64,000 nucleotides of DNA, taken from assembly GCF_000019525.1 (NCBI RefSeq), contig NC_010506.1, forward strand, positions 2,790,001 through 2,854,000, given 5' to 3'. Positions 37,554 to 47,737 of this stretch are shown one piece after another. The position numbers were made by a program, and so were the translations under genes. Numbering within the stretch: position 1 is the first letter of the stretch; each line of letters starts with the position of its first letter. The notes below the pieces were generated by a model. The model was not told the origin of the DNA, did no database searches, and was given only the letters and a program-made list of their open reading frames with translations. The DNA is from Shewanella woodyi ATCC 51908 (GTDB lineage: Bacteria; Pseudomonadota; Gammaproteobacteria; Enterobacterales; Shewanellaceae).

Positions 37554-39842
37554 TTAGATCTTACACGCGCCGCCAGCACAGTCATCGTCTTCTTTCTCAA
37601 CGCTGACCATATCATCGTGTTTATCTGACGCGCCATCGCGTGTGTTGTGATAGTAGAGTGTTTTCACGCCAAGTTTGTAGGCATTTAACAGATCTTTCAG
37701 CAGTACCTGCATTGGCACTTTCTGATTATCAAAACGAGATGGATCATAGTTTGTGTTAGCGGAAATGGCCTGATCGACAAACTTCTGCATTAGACCAACG
37801 AGTTGTAAATAACCGTCGTTATTTGGCATCTGCCAAAGTAACTCATAGCTGTACTGGTACTTCTCAAAATCAGGAACAACCTGCTTAAGTTGACCATCTT
37901 TGCTCGACTTCACGCTGATAAGTCCACGTGGTGGCTCGATACCATTGGTTGCATTGGAGATCTGTGAGGATGTCTCAGATGGCATCAATGCTGAAAGGGT
38001 AGAGTTACGCAGGCCGTGAGTCACGATATCCTGACGCAGTGTCTCCCAATCCATGTGCAGTGGCTCATCACAAATATTGTCCAGAGCACGTTTATAGGTA
38101 TCGATAGGCAATACGCCCTTCGAATAGGTTGTCTCATGGAATGCTGGACATGCACCTTGCTCTTTAGCCAAGTTCATCGAGGCTTTCAATAGGTAATATT
38201 GAATCGCTTCAAATGTCTTATGGGTGATGTTGTTTGCTGAGCCATCAGAGTAACGCACTCCCTCTTTAGCCAAATAATTAGCAAAGTTAATCACACCTAT
38301 ACCCAGAGTTCGACGATTCATTGACGACTTTTGAGCTGCGATCAGCGGGTAATCTTGATAATCCAATAGGTTGTCAAGGGCACGAACCGCAAGATCTGCT
38401 AGTGGTTCAAGCTCTGCAAGGTTCTTGATCGCCCCAAGGTTAAGAGCCGATAGAGTACAAAGTGCAATCTCACCGTTTGGATCATTCACATTATCCAGAG
38501 GCTTAGTTGGCAGTGCGATCTCAAGACATAAGTTAGACTGTCTGATTGGTGCAACTTTACTATCAAATGGACTGTGAGTGTTACAGTGATCGACGTTCTG
38601 TACATAGATACGGCCAGTAGAGGCACGCTCTTGCATCATCAAACCAAAGAGTTCAGAGGCCTTAACTTGCTTTTTACGAATACTGTCATCTGCTTCATAT
38701 TGTAGGTAAAGACGATCGAACTCATCTTGGTCTTCAAAGAAAGCATCATAAAGGCCCGGTACATCCGATGGACTAAATAGGCTGATCACGCCGCCTTGAA
38801 TGAGACGTTGATACATTAGCTTGTTGATCTGTACGCCGTAATCTAAGTGACGAATACGGTTATCTTCAACCCCTCGGTTGTTTTTAAGTACTAACAGAGA
38901 CTCGACTTCAAGATGCCAAATCGGGTAGAAGAGAGTTGCAGCTCCTCCACGTACGCCACCTTGCGAGCAAGACTTTACCGCAGTTTGGAAGTACTTAAAG
39001 AAGGGCAGACAGCCAGTATGGAAAGCTTCACCACCACGGATTGGGCTACCTAAGGCGCGAATACGCCCTGCATTGACACCGATCCCAGCACGCTGACTGA
39101 CATACTTCACGATAGAAGATGAGGTCGCGTTAATGGAGTCTAGGCTATCACCACACTCAATTAATACACATGAGCTAAATTGACGCGTAGGCGTACGAAC
39201 GCCAGCCATAATGGGCGTTGGTAGTGATATTTTAAAGGTTGAAACCGCATCATAGAAACGCTTGATATAGTCAAGACGAGTCTCTTGAGGGTATTTAGCA
39301 AATAGACAAGCCGCGACCAAAATATAGAGGAACTGTGCACTCTCATATATTTCATGGGTAACGCGGTTTTGAACCAGATATTTTCCCTCTAACTGCTTTA
39401 CAGCGGCATAGGAGAAGTCCATATCACGCCAGTGATCGATATAACCATCTAATATATCTAACTCTTCACGGGTATAGTCTTGCAGAATATGGGTATCATA
39501 TTTACCCATTTCAACGAGTTTAACTACGTGATCATAAAGCTTAGGTGGCTCAAACTGGCCAAACGCTTTTTTACGCAGGTGGAAGATAGCTAAACGAGCC
39601 GAAAGAAACTGGTAATCAGGTGACTCTGGAGAGATAAGATCGGCTGCGGCTTTAATAATGGTCTCATGAATAGCTTCTGTCGGTATGCCATCAAAAAACT
39701 GTAAGTGAGAGCGAAGTTCAACTTCTGATACCGATACATTTTTTAGGTCTTTGGCTGCCCATGTGATCACACGGTGTATTTTATCGAGATCGATGATTTC
39801 GCGTTCGCCACTACGTTTGGTGACTTTCAGATTGCTATTCAT
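37554..39842 (-). CDS. nrdA: Ribonucleoside-diphosphate reductase class Ia, alpha subunit
   Basis: This is the catalytic subunit that reduces ribonucleoside diphosphates. From ATG 39842 (MNSNLKVTKRSGEREIIDLD) it has 762 residues, close to E. coli (761, MNQNLLVTKRDG). The in-frame start at 39914 is therefore rejected. The N-terminal ATP-cone, active-site cysteines (FSSCVLIECGDSLDS and SNLCLEIALPTKPL) and the C-terminal shuttle pair DDDCAGGACKI are present. A NrdR box and a perfect DnaA box lie upstream. Confidence 0.95.
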   Translation of the reverse strand: MNSNLKVTKRSGEREIIDLDKIHRVITWAAKDLKNVSVSEVELRSHLQFFDGIPTEAIHETIIKAAADLISPESPDYQFLSARLAIFHLRKKAFGQFEPPKLYDHVVKLVEMGKYDTHILQDYTREELDILDGYIDHWRDMDFSYAAVKQLEGKYLVQNRVTHEIYESAQFLYILVAACLFAKYPQETRLDYIKRFYDAVSTFKISLPTPIMAGVRTPTRQFSSCVLIECGDSLDSINATSSSIVKYVSQRAGIGVNAGRIRALGSPIRGGEAFHTGCLPFFKYFQTAVKSCSQGGVRGGAATLFYPIWHLEVESLLVLKNNRGVEDNRIRHLDYGVQINKLMYQRLIQGGVISLFSPSDVPGLYDAFFEDQDEFDRLYLQYEADDSIRKKQVKASELFGLMMQERASTGRIYVQNVDHCNTHSPFDSKVAPIRQSNLCLEIALPTKPLDNVNDPNGEIALCTLSALNLGAIKNLAELEPLADLAVRALDNLLDYQDYPLIAAQKSSMNRRTLGIGVINFANYLAKEGVRYSDGSANNITHKTFEAIQYYLLKASMNLAKEQGACPAFHETTYSKGVLPIDTYKRALDNICDEPLHMDWETLRQDIVTHGLRNSTLSALMPSETSSQISNATNGIEPPRGLISVKSSKDGQLKQVVPDFEKYQYSYELLWQMPNNDGYLQLVGLMQKFVDQAISANTNYDPSRFDNQKVPMQVLLKDLLNAYKLGVKTLYYHNTRDGASDKHDDMVSVEKEDDDCAGGACKI

Positions 39843-39991
39843 TAAAGAAAGGTCCTGGTATTTATATGTGTGTAGGTGACTGTGAGTAGTCGGCCTTAAG
39901 ATTCCATGTAACAAACAAATAGAGCATCGAAAATAGGATAATTTTCATCTAAAAAAATAGAAGGTCTCTAGTGTCTCTGACTGTTACTTAC

Positions 39992-40007
39992 ACACTATAT
40001 ATGGTGT
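39992..40007. promoter_or_regulatory. NrdR box upstream of nrdA
   Basis: ACACTATATATGGTGT fits the 16-bp NrdR consensus (acaCwATATwtwGtgt-type palindrome). It lies about 150 bp before the nrdA start. A degenerate second half-site (CTAGTGT, 39968-39974) lies 33 bp downstream toward the gene, close to the usual three-turn spacing of NrdR box pairs. Confidence 0.75.
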
Positions 40008-40087
40008 CTTAAAATTTATAAGGTACAAGATAGTGAGGTTCTTGGAATTTTGCAAGTCTGATTTTGGCTTAGTTTGTGGGGGAATCT

Positions 40088-40096
40088 TGTGGATAA
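40088..40096 (-). promoter_or_regulatory. DnaA box upstream of nrdA
   Basis: TTATCCACA on the minus strand is the exact high-affinity DnaA box. It lies about 250 bp before the nrdA start. DnaA is known to bind upstream of nrdAB in E. coli and to adjust its expression. A single 9-mer may be chance. Confidence 0.5.
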
Positions 40097-40266
40097 GTTG
40101 AGGATAAAAAAAAGGGTGAGCGAAGGCTTACCTTTAAAGACCATTTTTAGTGGCTTTGAGAGGGGTTGGTTTAATTTTGAGCGGCAAGATGTCGTGACAA
40201 ATTTGGCTGGATCAAATGGTGATCTTTTGGATCTTAGACTCAAAAAATCACCTAGAGAAAAATAGA

Positions 40267-40959
40267 TTAGCTGGATAATTGTGCCAGAAGCTCAACCACA
40301 TCTTGTGGAGAATGAAAAGTAAAATTACTTGGCCAGTTTTGCGGTGTTGCATCTGAGCCTATGTATCCCCACATGGCAATGCCACCTAGCATTCCTGCAT
40401 TGTCAGCCGCGAGCAGATCTCGCTCTGCATCTCCTAAGTAGAGGATCTGCTCTGCAGGGCAATCTATCTGCTGCGCTGCGAGTAACATGGGTGCTATATG
40501 AGGTTTAGAGAAGAGAGTGCTATCACCGCTGACAACCGTTCCCATTGAAATCGAAAGCCCTAATACATCAAGAAGTGGGCGAGTAAAACGAGCGGGTTTA
40601 TTGGTGACTATGCCATAGGGAATGGCGTGTTCATCAAGGTAAGCAAGTAATGCAGAGATCCCATCAAACAGTTGGCTATGCTGACCATTTATCTGGGTAT
40701 AATGGCGCAGTAGCCCCTGCTGTAGCTCAAACTGCTTATCTTCATTAAGATGAGGTTGAGCAGCCTTTACAAGTGCTAAACTGCCATCGGAAGCGACTTG
40801 GCGCATCTTATCCAAACTGACTTGGGGGCAGTTGAACTGGGCTAAACTCAGGTTCAAAGCAGCAACAAGATCCGGGGCGGTATCCACTAAGGTACCGTCG
40901 AGATCAAAAAGCACGGCTTTGATAGAGGAACCGCTTTTCTCTTGTGACTGACTGGCCAT
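40267..40959 (-). CDS. gph: Phosphoglycolate phosphatase (HAD superfamily)
   Basis: The enzyme removes 2-phosphoglycolate, formed for example during DNA repair. The 230-residue HAD hydrolase has motif I AVLFDLDGTLVDTAPDLVAA, motif II GIVTNKPARF and motif III-IV YLGDAERDLLAADNAGM. Its start overlaps the ubiG stop by one base (TAATG), so the two genes are translationally coupled, an arrangement also seen in other Shewanella. UbiG and Gph probably share one promoter upstream of ubiG. Confidence 0.92.
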   Translation of the reverse strand: MASQSQEKSGSSIKAVLFDLDGTLVDTAPDLVAALNLSLAQFNCPQVSLDKMRQVASDGSLALVKAAQPHLNEDKQFELQQGLLRHYTQINGQHSQLFDGISALLAYLDEHAIPYGIVTNKPARFTRPLLDVLGLSISMGTVVSGDSTLFSKPHIAPMLLAAQQIDCPAEQILYLGDAERDLLAADNAGMLGGIAMWGYIGSDATPQNWPSNFTFHSPQDVVELLAQLSS

Positions 40960-41684
40960 TAACTTTCGCTCTTCTTCGTCGCTATCATATAGTTTACGTC
41001 GACATTTTTTGTGTAGCTAAAGGTATCAGTTAATGGGTTAAAGGTAATACCGGTTGCGTCTTCACAAAATAGCTCAGCATGTTCAGCAAGGGAGATAAGC
41101 TCCGATGGCTTGATAAACTTTTTGTGATCATGAGTGCCGATTGGCAGCATCTTAAGGATATATTCTGCGCCCAGTATCGTTTCGACATAGGCTCGCAGAT
41201 TACGGTTAATCGTTGAGAAAAACACATAACCGCCAGGTTTCACCATATCTGCACAGGCTTGTATAACAGAGCGAGGGCTAGGTACATGCTCTAACATCTC
41301 CATACAGGTGATGACATCATAACTCTCTCTATGACTTTCTCTGTGCGACTCGGCAGTATCTTGTATATAGTTTATCTCAACGCCCACCTCTAATGCATGT
41401 AATCTGGCAACATCCAATGGTTCAGCGCCCATATCGAGTCCATCAACCTTAGCACCGATACGTGCCATGCTCTCTGATAAGATCCCACCGCCACAGCCGA
41501 CATCAAGGACACGCTTGCCAAACACACCACCACAAGTTTGATCGATATAGTTCAAACGCAGTGGATTAAGTCTGTGCAGCGGCTTAAATTCACCCTCAGG
41601 ATCCCACCAAGTTGCTGCCATCTTTTCAAATTTCGCTATTTCACTTGGATCAACATTTATCTCTTTCTGCATATCTTGCTGCAC
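40959..41684 (-). CDS. ubiG: Ubiquinone biosynthesis O-methyltransferase
   Basis: UbiG does both SAM-dependent O-methylations of ubiquinone synthesis. Motifs include [20 protein letters not shown], the SAM site [20 protein letters not shown], and [15 protein letters not shown]. The start is uncertain. GTG 41684 has AGGTGA just upstream and gives 241 residues, near the E. coli length of 240. ATG 41672 and longer forms up to 41819 are possible. A small internal repeat (SHRESHRES) is visible where most relatives have one unit. Confidence 0.92.
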   Translation of the reverse strand: MQQDMQKEINVDPSEIAKFEKMAATWWDPEGEFKPLHRLNPLRLNYIDQTCGGVFGKRVLDVGCGGGILSESMARIGAKVDGLDMGAEPLDVARLHALEVGVEINYIQDTAESHRESHRESYDVITCMEMLEHVPSPRSVIQACADMVKPGGYVFFSTINRNLRAYVETILGAEYILKMLPIGTHDHKKFIKPSELISLAEHAELFCEDATGITFNPLTDTFSYTKNVDVNYMIATKKSES

Positions 41685-41981
41685 GCTATCACCTATAAAG
41701 GCATGGGTTATTGTGGCCATTATACCCATAGGTAGTAATAAACAAAGGCCAATAGTGGGTGAATTGAGTGATATTTTAACCAATTGATTGAATAGCGAAC
41801 ATTGTTTGATTCTGGTCAACTAATTTGTAGATTAATACTTATTTAGGGGGAATGATAAATAGGGTCTGGCGACAAAAAATAACTGTGTTAGAATGCCAAA
41901 TCACGTTTTCAGGCTCGATGATTTCAGCTTTCCATTTCGGATGTTGAGTTGTCGGCTAAATTTCAAGGGATCGAGCAGTTT

Positions 41982-44699
41982 ATGACTGATCTGGCTTCAT
42001 CTATAACTCCAATTAATATTGAAGACGAATTAAAGAATTCATATCTAGATTACGCGATGAGCGTGATCGTAGGCCGAGCATTACCAGATGTTCGTGATGG
42101 CTTAAAGCCAGTACACCGTCGCGTTTTATTTGCGATGAGTGAGCTTAAAAACGATTGGAATAAACCTTATAAAAAGTCGGCTCGTGTTGTCGGCGACGTT
42201 ATCGGTAAATATCACCCACATGGTGATACTGCTGTTTACGATACTATCGTACGTTTAGCGCAGCCTTTCTCTATGCGCTACACGCTTATCGACGGTCAAG
42301 GTAACTTTGGTTCTGTCGATGGTGACGCTGCAGCTGCGATGCGTTATACCGAAATTCGTATGGATAAGGTGGCTCACCAGCTACTCGCCGATCTCGAGAA
42401 AGAGACGGTCGATTATGTACCTAACTATGATGGTACAGAGTTTATTCCAGCTGTTTTACCAACACGTATCCCAACCTTATTAGTTAATGGTTCTTCAGGG
42501 ATCGCGGTTGGTATGGCAACGAACATTCCGCCACATAACTTAAACGAAGTGGTTTCGGGCTGTTTAGCACTGATTGAAAACCCAGATTTAACCATTAATG
42601 AGTTAATGGAATACATTCCAGGTCCTGACTTCCCAACGGCTGGTATTATCAATGGCCGTAAAGGGATCATCGATGCATATCATACTGGACGTGGCCGCGC
42701 AGTAATGCGTGCTAAAGCGGAAGTGGAGATTGAAGACAATGGTCGCGAGCGTATTATTGTCCATGAGATCCCATACCAGGTAAACAAGGCGCGTCTGATT
42801 GAAAAGATCGCTGAGTTAGTTAAAGATAAAAAGATTGAAGGTATCAGCGGCTTACGTGACGAATCTGATAAAGATGGTATGCGTATTGTTGTTGAGATTA
42901 AGCGCGGTGAAGTGGGTGAGGTTGTACTTAACAATCTATACGCCCAAACACAGATGCAGAGCTCTTTTGGTATCAACATGGTGGCATTGACCAATGGTCA
43001 GCCTAAGTTGTTCAACCTTAAAGAGATGCTTGAGTGCTTTATTCTTCACCGTCGTGAAGTGGTCACTCGTCGTACTGTTTTCGAGCTACGTAAAGCCCGT
43101 GAACGTGCGCATATCCTTGAGTCGCTTGCGATTGCATTGGCAAACATTGATCCAATTATCGCCCTGATCAAAGCATCACCAACGCCAGCTGAAGCAAAAG
43201 TTAAGCTTGTTGCTGAAGGTTGGGAGCTGGGCAATGTACAAAGCATGCTTGAAAAAGCGGGTGATGATGCTGCACGTCCTGAGTGGTTAGAGCCAGAGTA
43301 CGGGATCCGTGATGGTCGTTACTACTTAACTGAGCAGCAAGCACAAGCCATTTTGGATCTACGTCTGCACAAGCTAACAGGCTTAGAGCATGAGAAGATC
43401 TTAAAAGAGTATGAAGAGCTACTTGAGATCATTGCAGCCCTGCTATACATACTTCGCAGCTCTGTGCGTTTGATGGAAGTTATCACCGAAGAGCTACAAG
43501 AAGTGCTTGAAAACTTTGGTGATGAACGTCGTACTGTTATTAATGCGAACGAAGTTGATATGAGTCTTGAAGACTTAATTAACGAAGAAGATGTGGTTGT
43601 AACACTTTCTCACCTTGGCTATGCCAAGTATCAAGCGCTAACTGATTACCAAGCCCAACGTCGTGGCGGTAAGGGTAAAGCGGCGACAAAAGTGAAAGAC
43701 GAAGATTTCGTTGAGAAACTATTGGTTGCCAATACTCACGATACGATTTTGTGTTTCTCTGATTTTGGTAAGATGTACTGGCTGAAAGTTTACCAGTTAC
43801 CATTAGCTAGCCGTACAGCTCGTGGTCGCCCAATTGTAAATATTCTGCCACTGTCTGAAGGCGAGCGTATTACGGCAATCTTGCCAGTACGTGAATATGC
43901 AGAAGATAAGTACATCATCATGGCGACCTCTCACGGTACCGTGAAGAAGACTGCATTGACGGCATACAGCAACCCACGTGCAAACGGCATCATTGCAGTT
44001 AACCTGAAAGATGGCGATCAGCTCATTGGTGTTGATATTACCGATGGTAGCAATGACATCATGTTGTTCTCTAATGAAGGTAAAGTCGTTAGATTTAACG
44101 AGAAAGCCCGTAACTCTGAGACTGGTGAAGTCAAATTAGATCCTGAAACAGGTGAAGAGATGATCGCACTACGTGCCATGGGCCGTACTGCTACAGGTGT
44201 ACGTGGTATCAAGCTAGAAGATGGTCAGCAAGTTGTTTCACTGATTGTGCCTAAAGGCGAAGGTGATATCTTAACTGTGACTGAGAACGGATTTGGTAAG
44301 CGTACTGACTTAGCTGAATACCCAGCTAAGAGCCGTGGTACTAAAGGCGTGGTTTCTATCAAGGTCAGTGAGCGTAATGGCGCAGTGGTTGGCGCTGTTC
44401 AAGTTGGCGAAAATGATGAGATCATGTTGATCAGTAACAAGGGAACCTTGGTACGTACACCTGCAACAGGAGTATCAAGCATTGGTCGTAACACTCAAGG
44501 TGTAACGATAATCCGCACCGCTGAAGATGAGAAAGTAGTTGGTCTTCAACGTATCGATGAGATCCAGGAGCCGGCTCCTGAACTTGACGAAGAGGGTAAC
44601 CCAATCATTCCAGCTGTGGCAGATGAAGCTGTAGAAGCAACACCTGAAGGTGAAGCTCCTAACGCAGATGATGCACCAGAAGCAGAACCTGCAGAATAA
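41982..44699 (+). CDS. gyrA: DNA gyrase subunit A
   Basis: This is the DNA-cutting subunit of gyrase. From ATG 41982 ([20 protein letters not shown]) it has 905 residues. The catalytic tyrosine is Tyr122 ([11 protein letters not shown]). The quinolone-resistance region reads [11 protein letters not shown], so position 83 is Thr and 87 is Asp. The C-terminal beta-pinwheel contains the GyrA-box-like [13 protein letters not shown]. The last 40 or so residues are an acidic tail ([18 protein letters not shown]), common in this group. A weak in-frame TTG at 41949 is rejected by comparison with E. coli. Confidence 0.96.
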   Translation: MTDLASSITPINIEDELKNSYLDYAMSVIVGRALPDVRDGLKPVHRRVLFAMSELKNDWNKPYKKSARVVGDVIGKYHPHGDTAVYDTIVRLAQPFSMRYTLIDGQGNFGSVDGDAAAAMRYTEIRMDKVAHQLLADLEKETVDYVPNYDGTEFIPAVLPTRIPTLLVNGSSGIAVGMATNIPPHNLNEVVSGCLALIENPDLTINELMEYIPGPDFPTAGIINGRKGIIDAYHTGRGRAVMRAKAEVEIEDNGRERIIVHEIPYQVNKARLIEKIAELVKDKKIEGISGLRDESDKDGMRIVVEIKRGEVGEVVLNNLYAQTQMQSSFGINMVALTNGQPKLFNLKEMLECFILHRREVVTRRTVFELRKARERAHILESLAIALANIDPIIALIKASPTPAEAKVKLVAEGWELGNVQSMLEKAGDDAARPEWLEPEYGIRDGRYYLTEQQAQAILDLRLHKLTGLEHEKILKEYEELLEIIAALLYILRSSVRLMEVITEELQEVLENFGDERRTVINANEVDMSLEDLINEEDVVVTLSHLGYAKYQALTDYQAQRRGGKGKAATKVKDEDFVEKLLVANTHDTILCFSDFGKMYWLKVYQLPLASRTARGRPIVNILPLSEGERITAILPVREYAEDKYIIMATSHGTVKKTALTAYSNPRANGIIAVNLKDGDQLIGVDITDGSNDIMLFSNEGKVVRFNEKARNSETGEVKLDPETGEEMIALRAMGRTATGVRGIKLEDGQQVVSLIVPKGEGDILTVTENGFGKRTDLAEYPAKSRGTKGVVSIKVSERNGAVVGAVQVGENDEIMLISNKGTLVRTPATGVSSIGRNTQGVTIIRTAEDEKVVGLQRIDEIQEPAPELDEEGNPIIPAVADEAVEATPEGEAPNADDAPEAEPAE

Positions 44700-44725
44700 C
44701 TATTTCATGCGTTAAGGAATAGATT

Positions 44726-44755
44726 AACGGGCGTCCAAATGGACGCCCGTTTTGT
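44726..44755 (+). terminator. Terminator after gyrA
   Basis: AACGGGCGTCC / GGACGCCCGTT, an 11-bp perfect stem with an AAAT loop, is followed by TTGTTT. Confidence 0.95.
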
Positions 44756-44928
44756 TTCTCTCTTATCAATTTGTGATGTTCGATAAAAAGTATTGAGTTA
44801 TTTGAAAATAATCTAGGTAACTTAATAAGCCCTATGACAATATGCTTGTATCGAGATTATCAAATATCAATCAGTATCGATAAGTGAGCAAACCATTATA
44901 TTGTTCGATAAGCCTGAAGGAGAAAGAA

Positions 44929-46023
44929 GTGAGCGCGACATACAATTTTTGTGCAGGTCCTGCGATGTTACCCCAAGCTGTAATGGAAAAGGCTCAGAGT
45001 GAGCTGCTTGATTGGAATGGACTAGGAACCTCGGTGATGGAGATAAGTCACCGTAGTAAAGAGTTTATAGCCTTAACTGAACAAGCTGAAATTGATTTGC
45101 GTGAATTGATGTCAATCCCATCTAACTACCATGTTTTGTTTATGCATGGGGGAGGACGGGGCCAGTTTTCTGCTGTTGTGAATAATTTTTTAGGCAACAA
45201 TGGAAAGGCGCTCTATTTGGTTGATGGCAGCTGGTCATCGGCTGCAGTCGATGAGGCAAAAAAGCTTGCTGGTGAAACACAGATAGATACGCTCAATATC
45301 GTTGAAAAAGATGGCGCTACAAGCCGAGTATCTATTCCTAATCTAAAAGAGCTAGATCAAGATTATCGCTATCTGCATTACTGTCCAAATGAGACTGTTG
45401 ATGGTATCGAAATTTTTGAAGAGTTAGATTCGCCTTGGCCGATTGTGGCGGATATGTCCTCAAATATTATGTCTCGTGAGATAGATGTGAGTCGTTACGG
45501 TTTAATCTACGCCGGTGCACAAAAGAACATTGGCCCGTCTGGGTTAAGTATCGTTATCGTTAAAGATGAACTGTTACAACTGCCGCAACTGCCGCAATCC
45601 TCAATCATGGATTATCGTTTAGGTGTTAAACATGGCTCCATGTATAACACGCCTCCAACTTTCGCTTGGTATCTTGCCGCAGAAGTCTTTAAATGGCTAA
45701 AATCCTCTGGCGGTGTGGGTGAGGTTCAGAAAGCTAATGAGCGCAAAGCAGGCACTCTGTATCAGTTTATCGATAGCTGTGATTTTTATGAAAATAGAGT
45801 CGCTGTGGAGAATCGCTCGGTAATGAATGTGACCTTTTATCTTAAAGATGAAGCGCTTAATGATGAGTTTATCAAGCAAGCCAAAGCGGTCGGTCTTGTA
45901 GCATTAAAAGGTCATCGAAGTGTAGGTGGCATGCGGGCGAGTATCTATAATGCGATGCCGCTTGAAGGGGTTGAAAAGCTCGTTGAGTTTATGACTGATT
46001 TTGCTAACAAGAATAGAGCTTAA
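44929..46023 (+). CDS. serC: Phosphoserine aminotransferase
   Basis: SerC makes phosphoserine in serine synthesis and also acts in pyridoxal phosphate synthesis. I chose GTG 44929, with AAGGAG exactly six bases upstream, giving 364 residues starting with [20 protein letters not shown] after three residues. This matches the E. coli start (MAQIFNFSSGPAMLP). The PLP lysine is in [13 protein letters not shown], and the phosphate-binding HGGGRGQF is present. An earlier in-frame GTG at 44884 has no ribosome site. Confidence 0.95.
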   Translation: MSATYNFCAGPAMLPQAVMEKAQSELLDWNGLGTSVMEISHRSKEFIALTEQAEIDLRELMSIPSNYHVLFMHGGGRGQFSAVVNNFLGNNGKALYLVDGSWSSAAVDEAKKLAGETQIDTLNIVEKDGATSRVSIPNLKELDQDYRYLHYCPNETVDGIEIFEELDSPWPIVADMSSNIMSREIDVSRYGLIYAGAQKNIGPSGLSIVIVKDELLQLPQLPQSSIMDYRLGVKHGSMYNTPPTFAWYLAAEVFKWLKSSGGVGEVQKANERKAGTLYQFIDSCDFYENRVAVENRSVMNVTFYLKDEALNDEFIKQAKAVGLVALKGHRSVGGMRASIYNAMPLEGVEKLVEFMTDFANKNRA

Positions 46024-46032
46024 AAGTTGAAA

Positions 46033-46061
46033 AAGTTCCTAGGATCTGGTCCTAGGAACTT
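46033..46061. terminator. Hairpin between convergent serC and aspC
   Basis: AAGTTCCTAGGA and TCCTAGGAACTT form a perfect 12-bp stem with a TCTGG loop. On the minus strand it is followed by TTTTTC, so it best serves aspC; it may also stop serC transcripts. Confidence 0.8.
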
Positions 46062-46075
46062 ATCATCGCAAACTT

Positions 46076-47281
46076 CTAGAGTATTTTTGCTATCGACTCC
46101 GCTAAGTGGTCAACATTTCCAGTGCCGATCCCTGCGATACTAATACGACTGGAGTCAACCATATAGATCCCATAATCTTGCTGAAGCTGAGCAACCTGCT
46201 GTGGATTTACCCCAAGGAAAGAGAACATCCCTTTCTGCTGGGCAATAAAGTCGAAATTGTCCGTGACACCTTTCTCTTTTAGCTTGTTAACTAACATGGC
46301 ACGATTACCATTGATGCGATCTCGCATTACCGTTAACTCATCTAACCACTCTTGCTTAAGTTCCTGTGAGCCGAGGATAGTTTCTACAATCGCTGCGCCA
46401 TGTGCTGGCGGCATAGAGTATATGCAACGAACAACATAGAGTAGTACTGAGAAGGCGATATTCACCGAGGCTGTATCTTTACCTATGATTGAGCAGGCAC
46501 CAATTCGCTCACGGTAGAGGCCGAAGTTTTTAGAGCATGAACTGCACAAAATCATATTATTGACTGTCGCTGCCATCTTACGTACACCATAAGCATCTTC
46601 ATCAACACCATCTCCAAAGCCTTGATAAGCCATATCGATAAGAGGAGTAAAGCCTTGCTCTTTCGTTAGATCAATAATCTGATCCCACTGCTCTTTGGTC
46701 AAATCCATTCCGCTAGGGTTATGACAGCAAGCATGCAGCAGAACAACATCATCTGGGCCCACATTCGATAGCGCTGCCTTCATCTCATCGAATTTCAGGC
46801 TTTTTGTATCGTAGTCATAATAGGGGTAGGTTTTAACGGTGACACCAGCAGCTTCAAATAAACCAGTGTGGTTCGCCCATGTTGGATCGCTAACCCAAAT
46901 GACCGCTTCACCACTTTTAGTACTGCTACTCGCTCGCTTGATAAAGTCTGCCGCAACACGAAGTGAACCAGTACCACCAGGAGTAGACACTGTGCGGACT
47001 CGGTTAGCCAATAATGCTGGGTTATCATTGCCGAACGCGAGTTGACTTAACAAGGTGTTAAAGTCAGCAGAACCAGTAGGGCCAATGTAAACTTTGGTTT
47101 CCTCGGTATCAATACGATATTGCTCAGCTTTTTTAACGCAGGTTAAAATTGGGGTGTGGCCTAATTCATCTTTATACACGCCAACACCCAAGTCGACCTT
47201 ATTAGCTCGGGGATCTTCACGGTACTTATTCATTAACCCTAAGATGGGATCTGCAGGCATAGCAGTGAGTGTGTCGAACAT
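46076..47281 (-). CDS. Aspartate/aromatic aminotransferase, class I
   Basis: The 401-residue PLP enzyme belongs to the AspC/TyrB type. It has MFDTLTAMPADPILGLMNKY at the start, substrate-binding YIGPTGSADFN, HACCHNPSGMDLT, LIDMAYQGFGDG and the PLP-lysine motif SCSKNFGLYRERIG. The Arg that binds the substrate carboxylate is in DSSRISIAG. Sequence alone does not separate aspartate from tyrosine preference. It is transcribed toward serC. Confidence 0.9.
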   Translation of the reverse strand: MFDTLTAMPADPILGLMNKYREDPRANKVDLGVGVYKDELGHTPILTCVKKAEQYRIDTEETKVYIGPTGSADFNTLLSQLAFGNDNPALLANRVRTVSTPGGTGSLRVAADFIKRASSSTKSGEAVIWVSDPTWANHTGLFEAAGVTVKTYPYYDYDTKSLKFDEMKAALSNVGPDDVVLLHACCHNPSGMDLTKEQWDQIIDLTKEQGFTPLIDMAYQGFGDGVDEDAYGVRKMAATVNNMILCSSCSKNFGLYRERIGACSIIGKDTASVNIAFSVLLYVVRCIYSMPPAHGAAIVETILGSQELKQEWLDELTVMRDRINGNRAMLVNKLKEKGVTDNFDFIAQQKGMFSFLGVNPQQVAQLQQDYGIYMVDSSRISIAGIGTGNVDHLAESIAKIL

Positions 47282-47737
47282 AGCTTAATTACCCTTATTC
47301 TCGTTTTTATGGCTAGCGTAGCCTTAGACTGATTGGTCTTTATCCATAACTTTAGAGTAACTTAAATCCTTGCAAGAGTAATAGCTGTTCGGCTCAAATG
47401 ATAAAACTATTTTACTGGCATGTTTTTCTTCCACTTAACTTGGCAAGTTTGCTTTTAAATTCAATAAACAGAAATTTACAGCGGTAAAATTGAAGATTTT
47501 TTAGTGGAATTGGCCCCTTTGAAAGAAAAACAGCCATAAAGGCCATAAAAGCATAAAAAAGTGTTGAATAGTGACGCTCAATCAGTAAATTTAATACTAC
47601 GAAGTTCAAACACCGGTTAAGCAGAACACCATTTTGTCGTGATGGTGCTTGTGTATCAATATTTGCAATCTGTTTACCATGAACATCTATCGTTAATCTG
47701 TGGGTTGTTTGTCCCGCAATAATAAAGAAGTTATTTA
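47282..47737. other. AT-rich divergent intergenic region (aspC-type gene / aroA)
   Basis: This 456-bp stretch carries the promoters of both neighbours. A 65-codon minus-strand frame (47412-47609) is rich in Phe and Leu and lacks a ribosome site, so it is treated as noise. A direct repeat (AAAGGCCATAAAAGC) is visible near 47540; I see no other structure. Confidence 0.5.

Larger units (their letters stand above)
39843..40266. other. nrdA upstream region without a gene
   Basis: This 424-bp stretch between gph and nrdA holds the NrdR and DnaA boxes. A 63-codon frame on the plus strand (40074-40265) has no ribosome site and a composition not typical of a protein, so I treat it as chance. The G-rich segment TTTGTGGGGGAATC next to the DnaA box is seen but not explained. 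Confidence 0.6.

Noticed and set aside
40074..40265. 63-codon frame upstream of gph and nrdA
   Set aside because: It overlaps the DnaA box, has no ribosome site and is a composition-driven open frame.
47412..47609. 65-codon minus-strand frame between aspC-type gene and aroA
   Set aside because: No ribosome site, low-complexity hydrophobic sequence in AT-rich promoter DNA.
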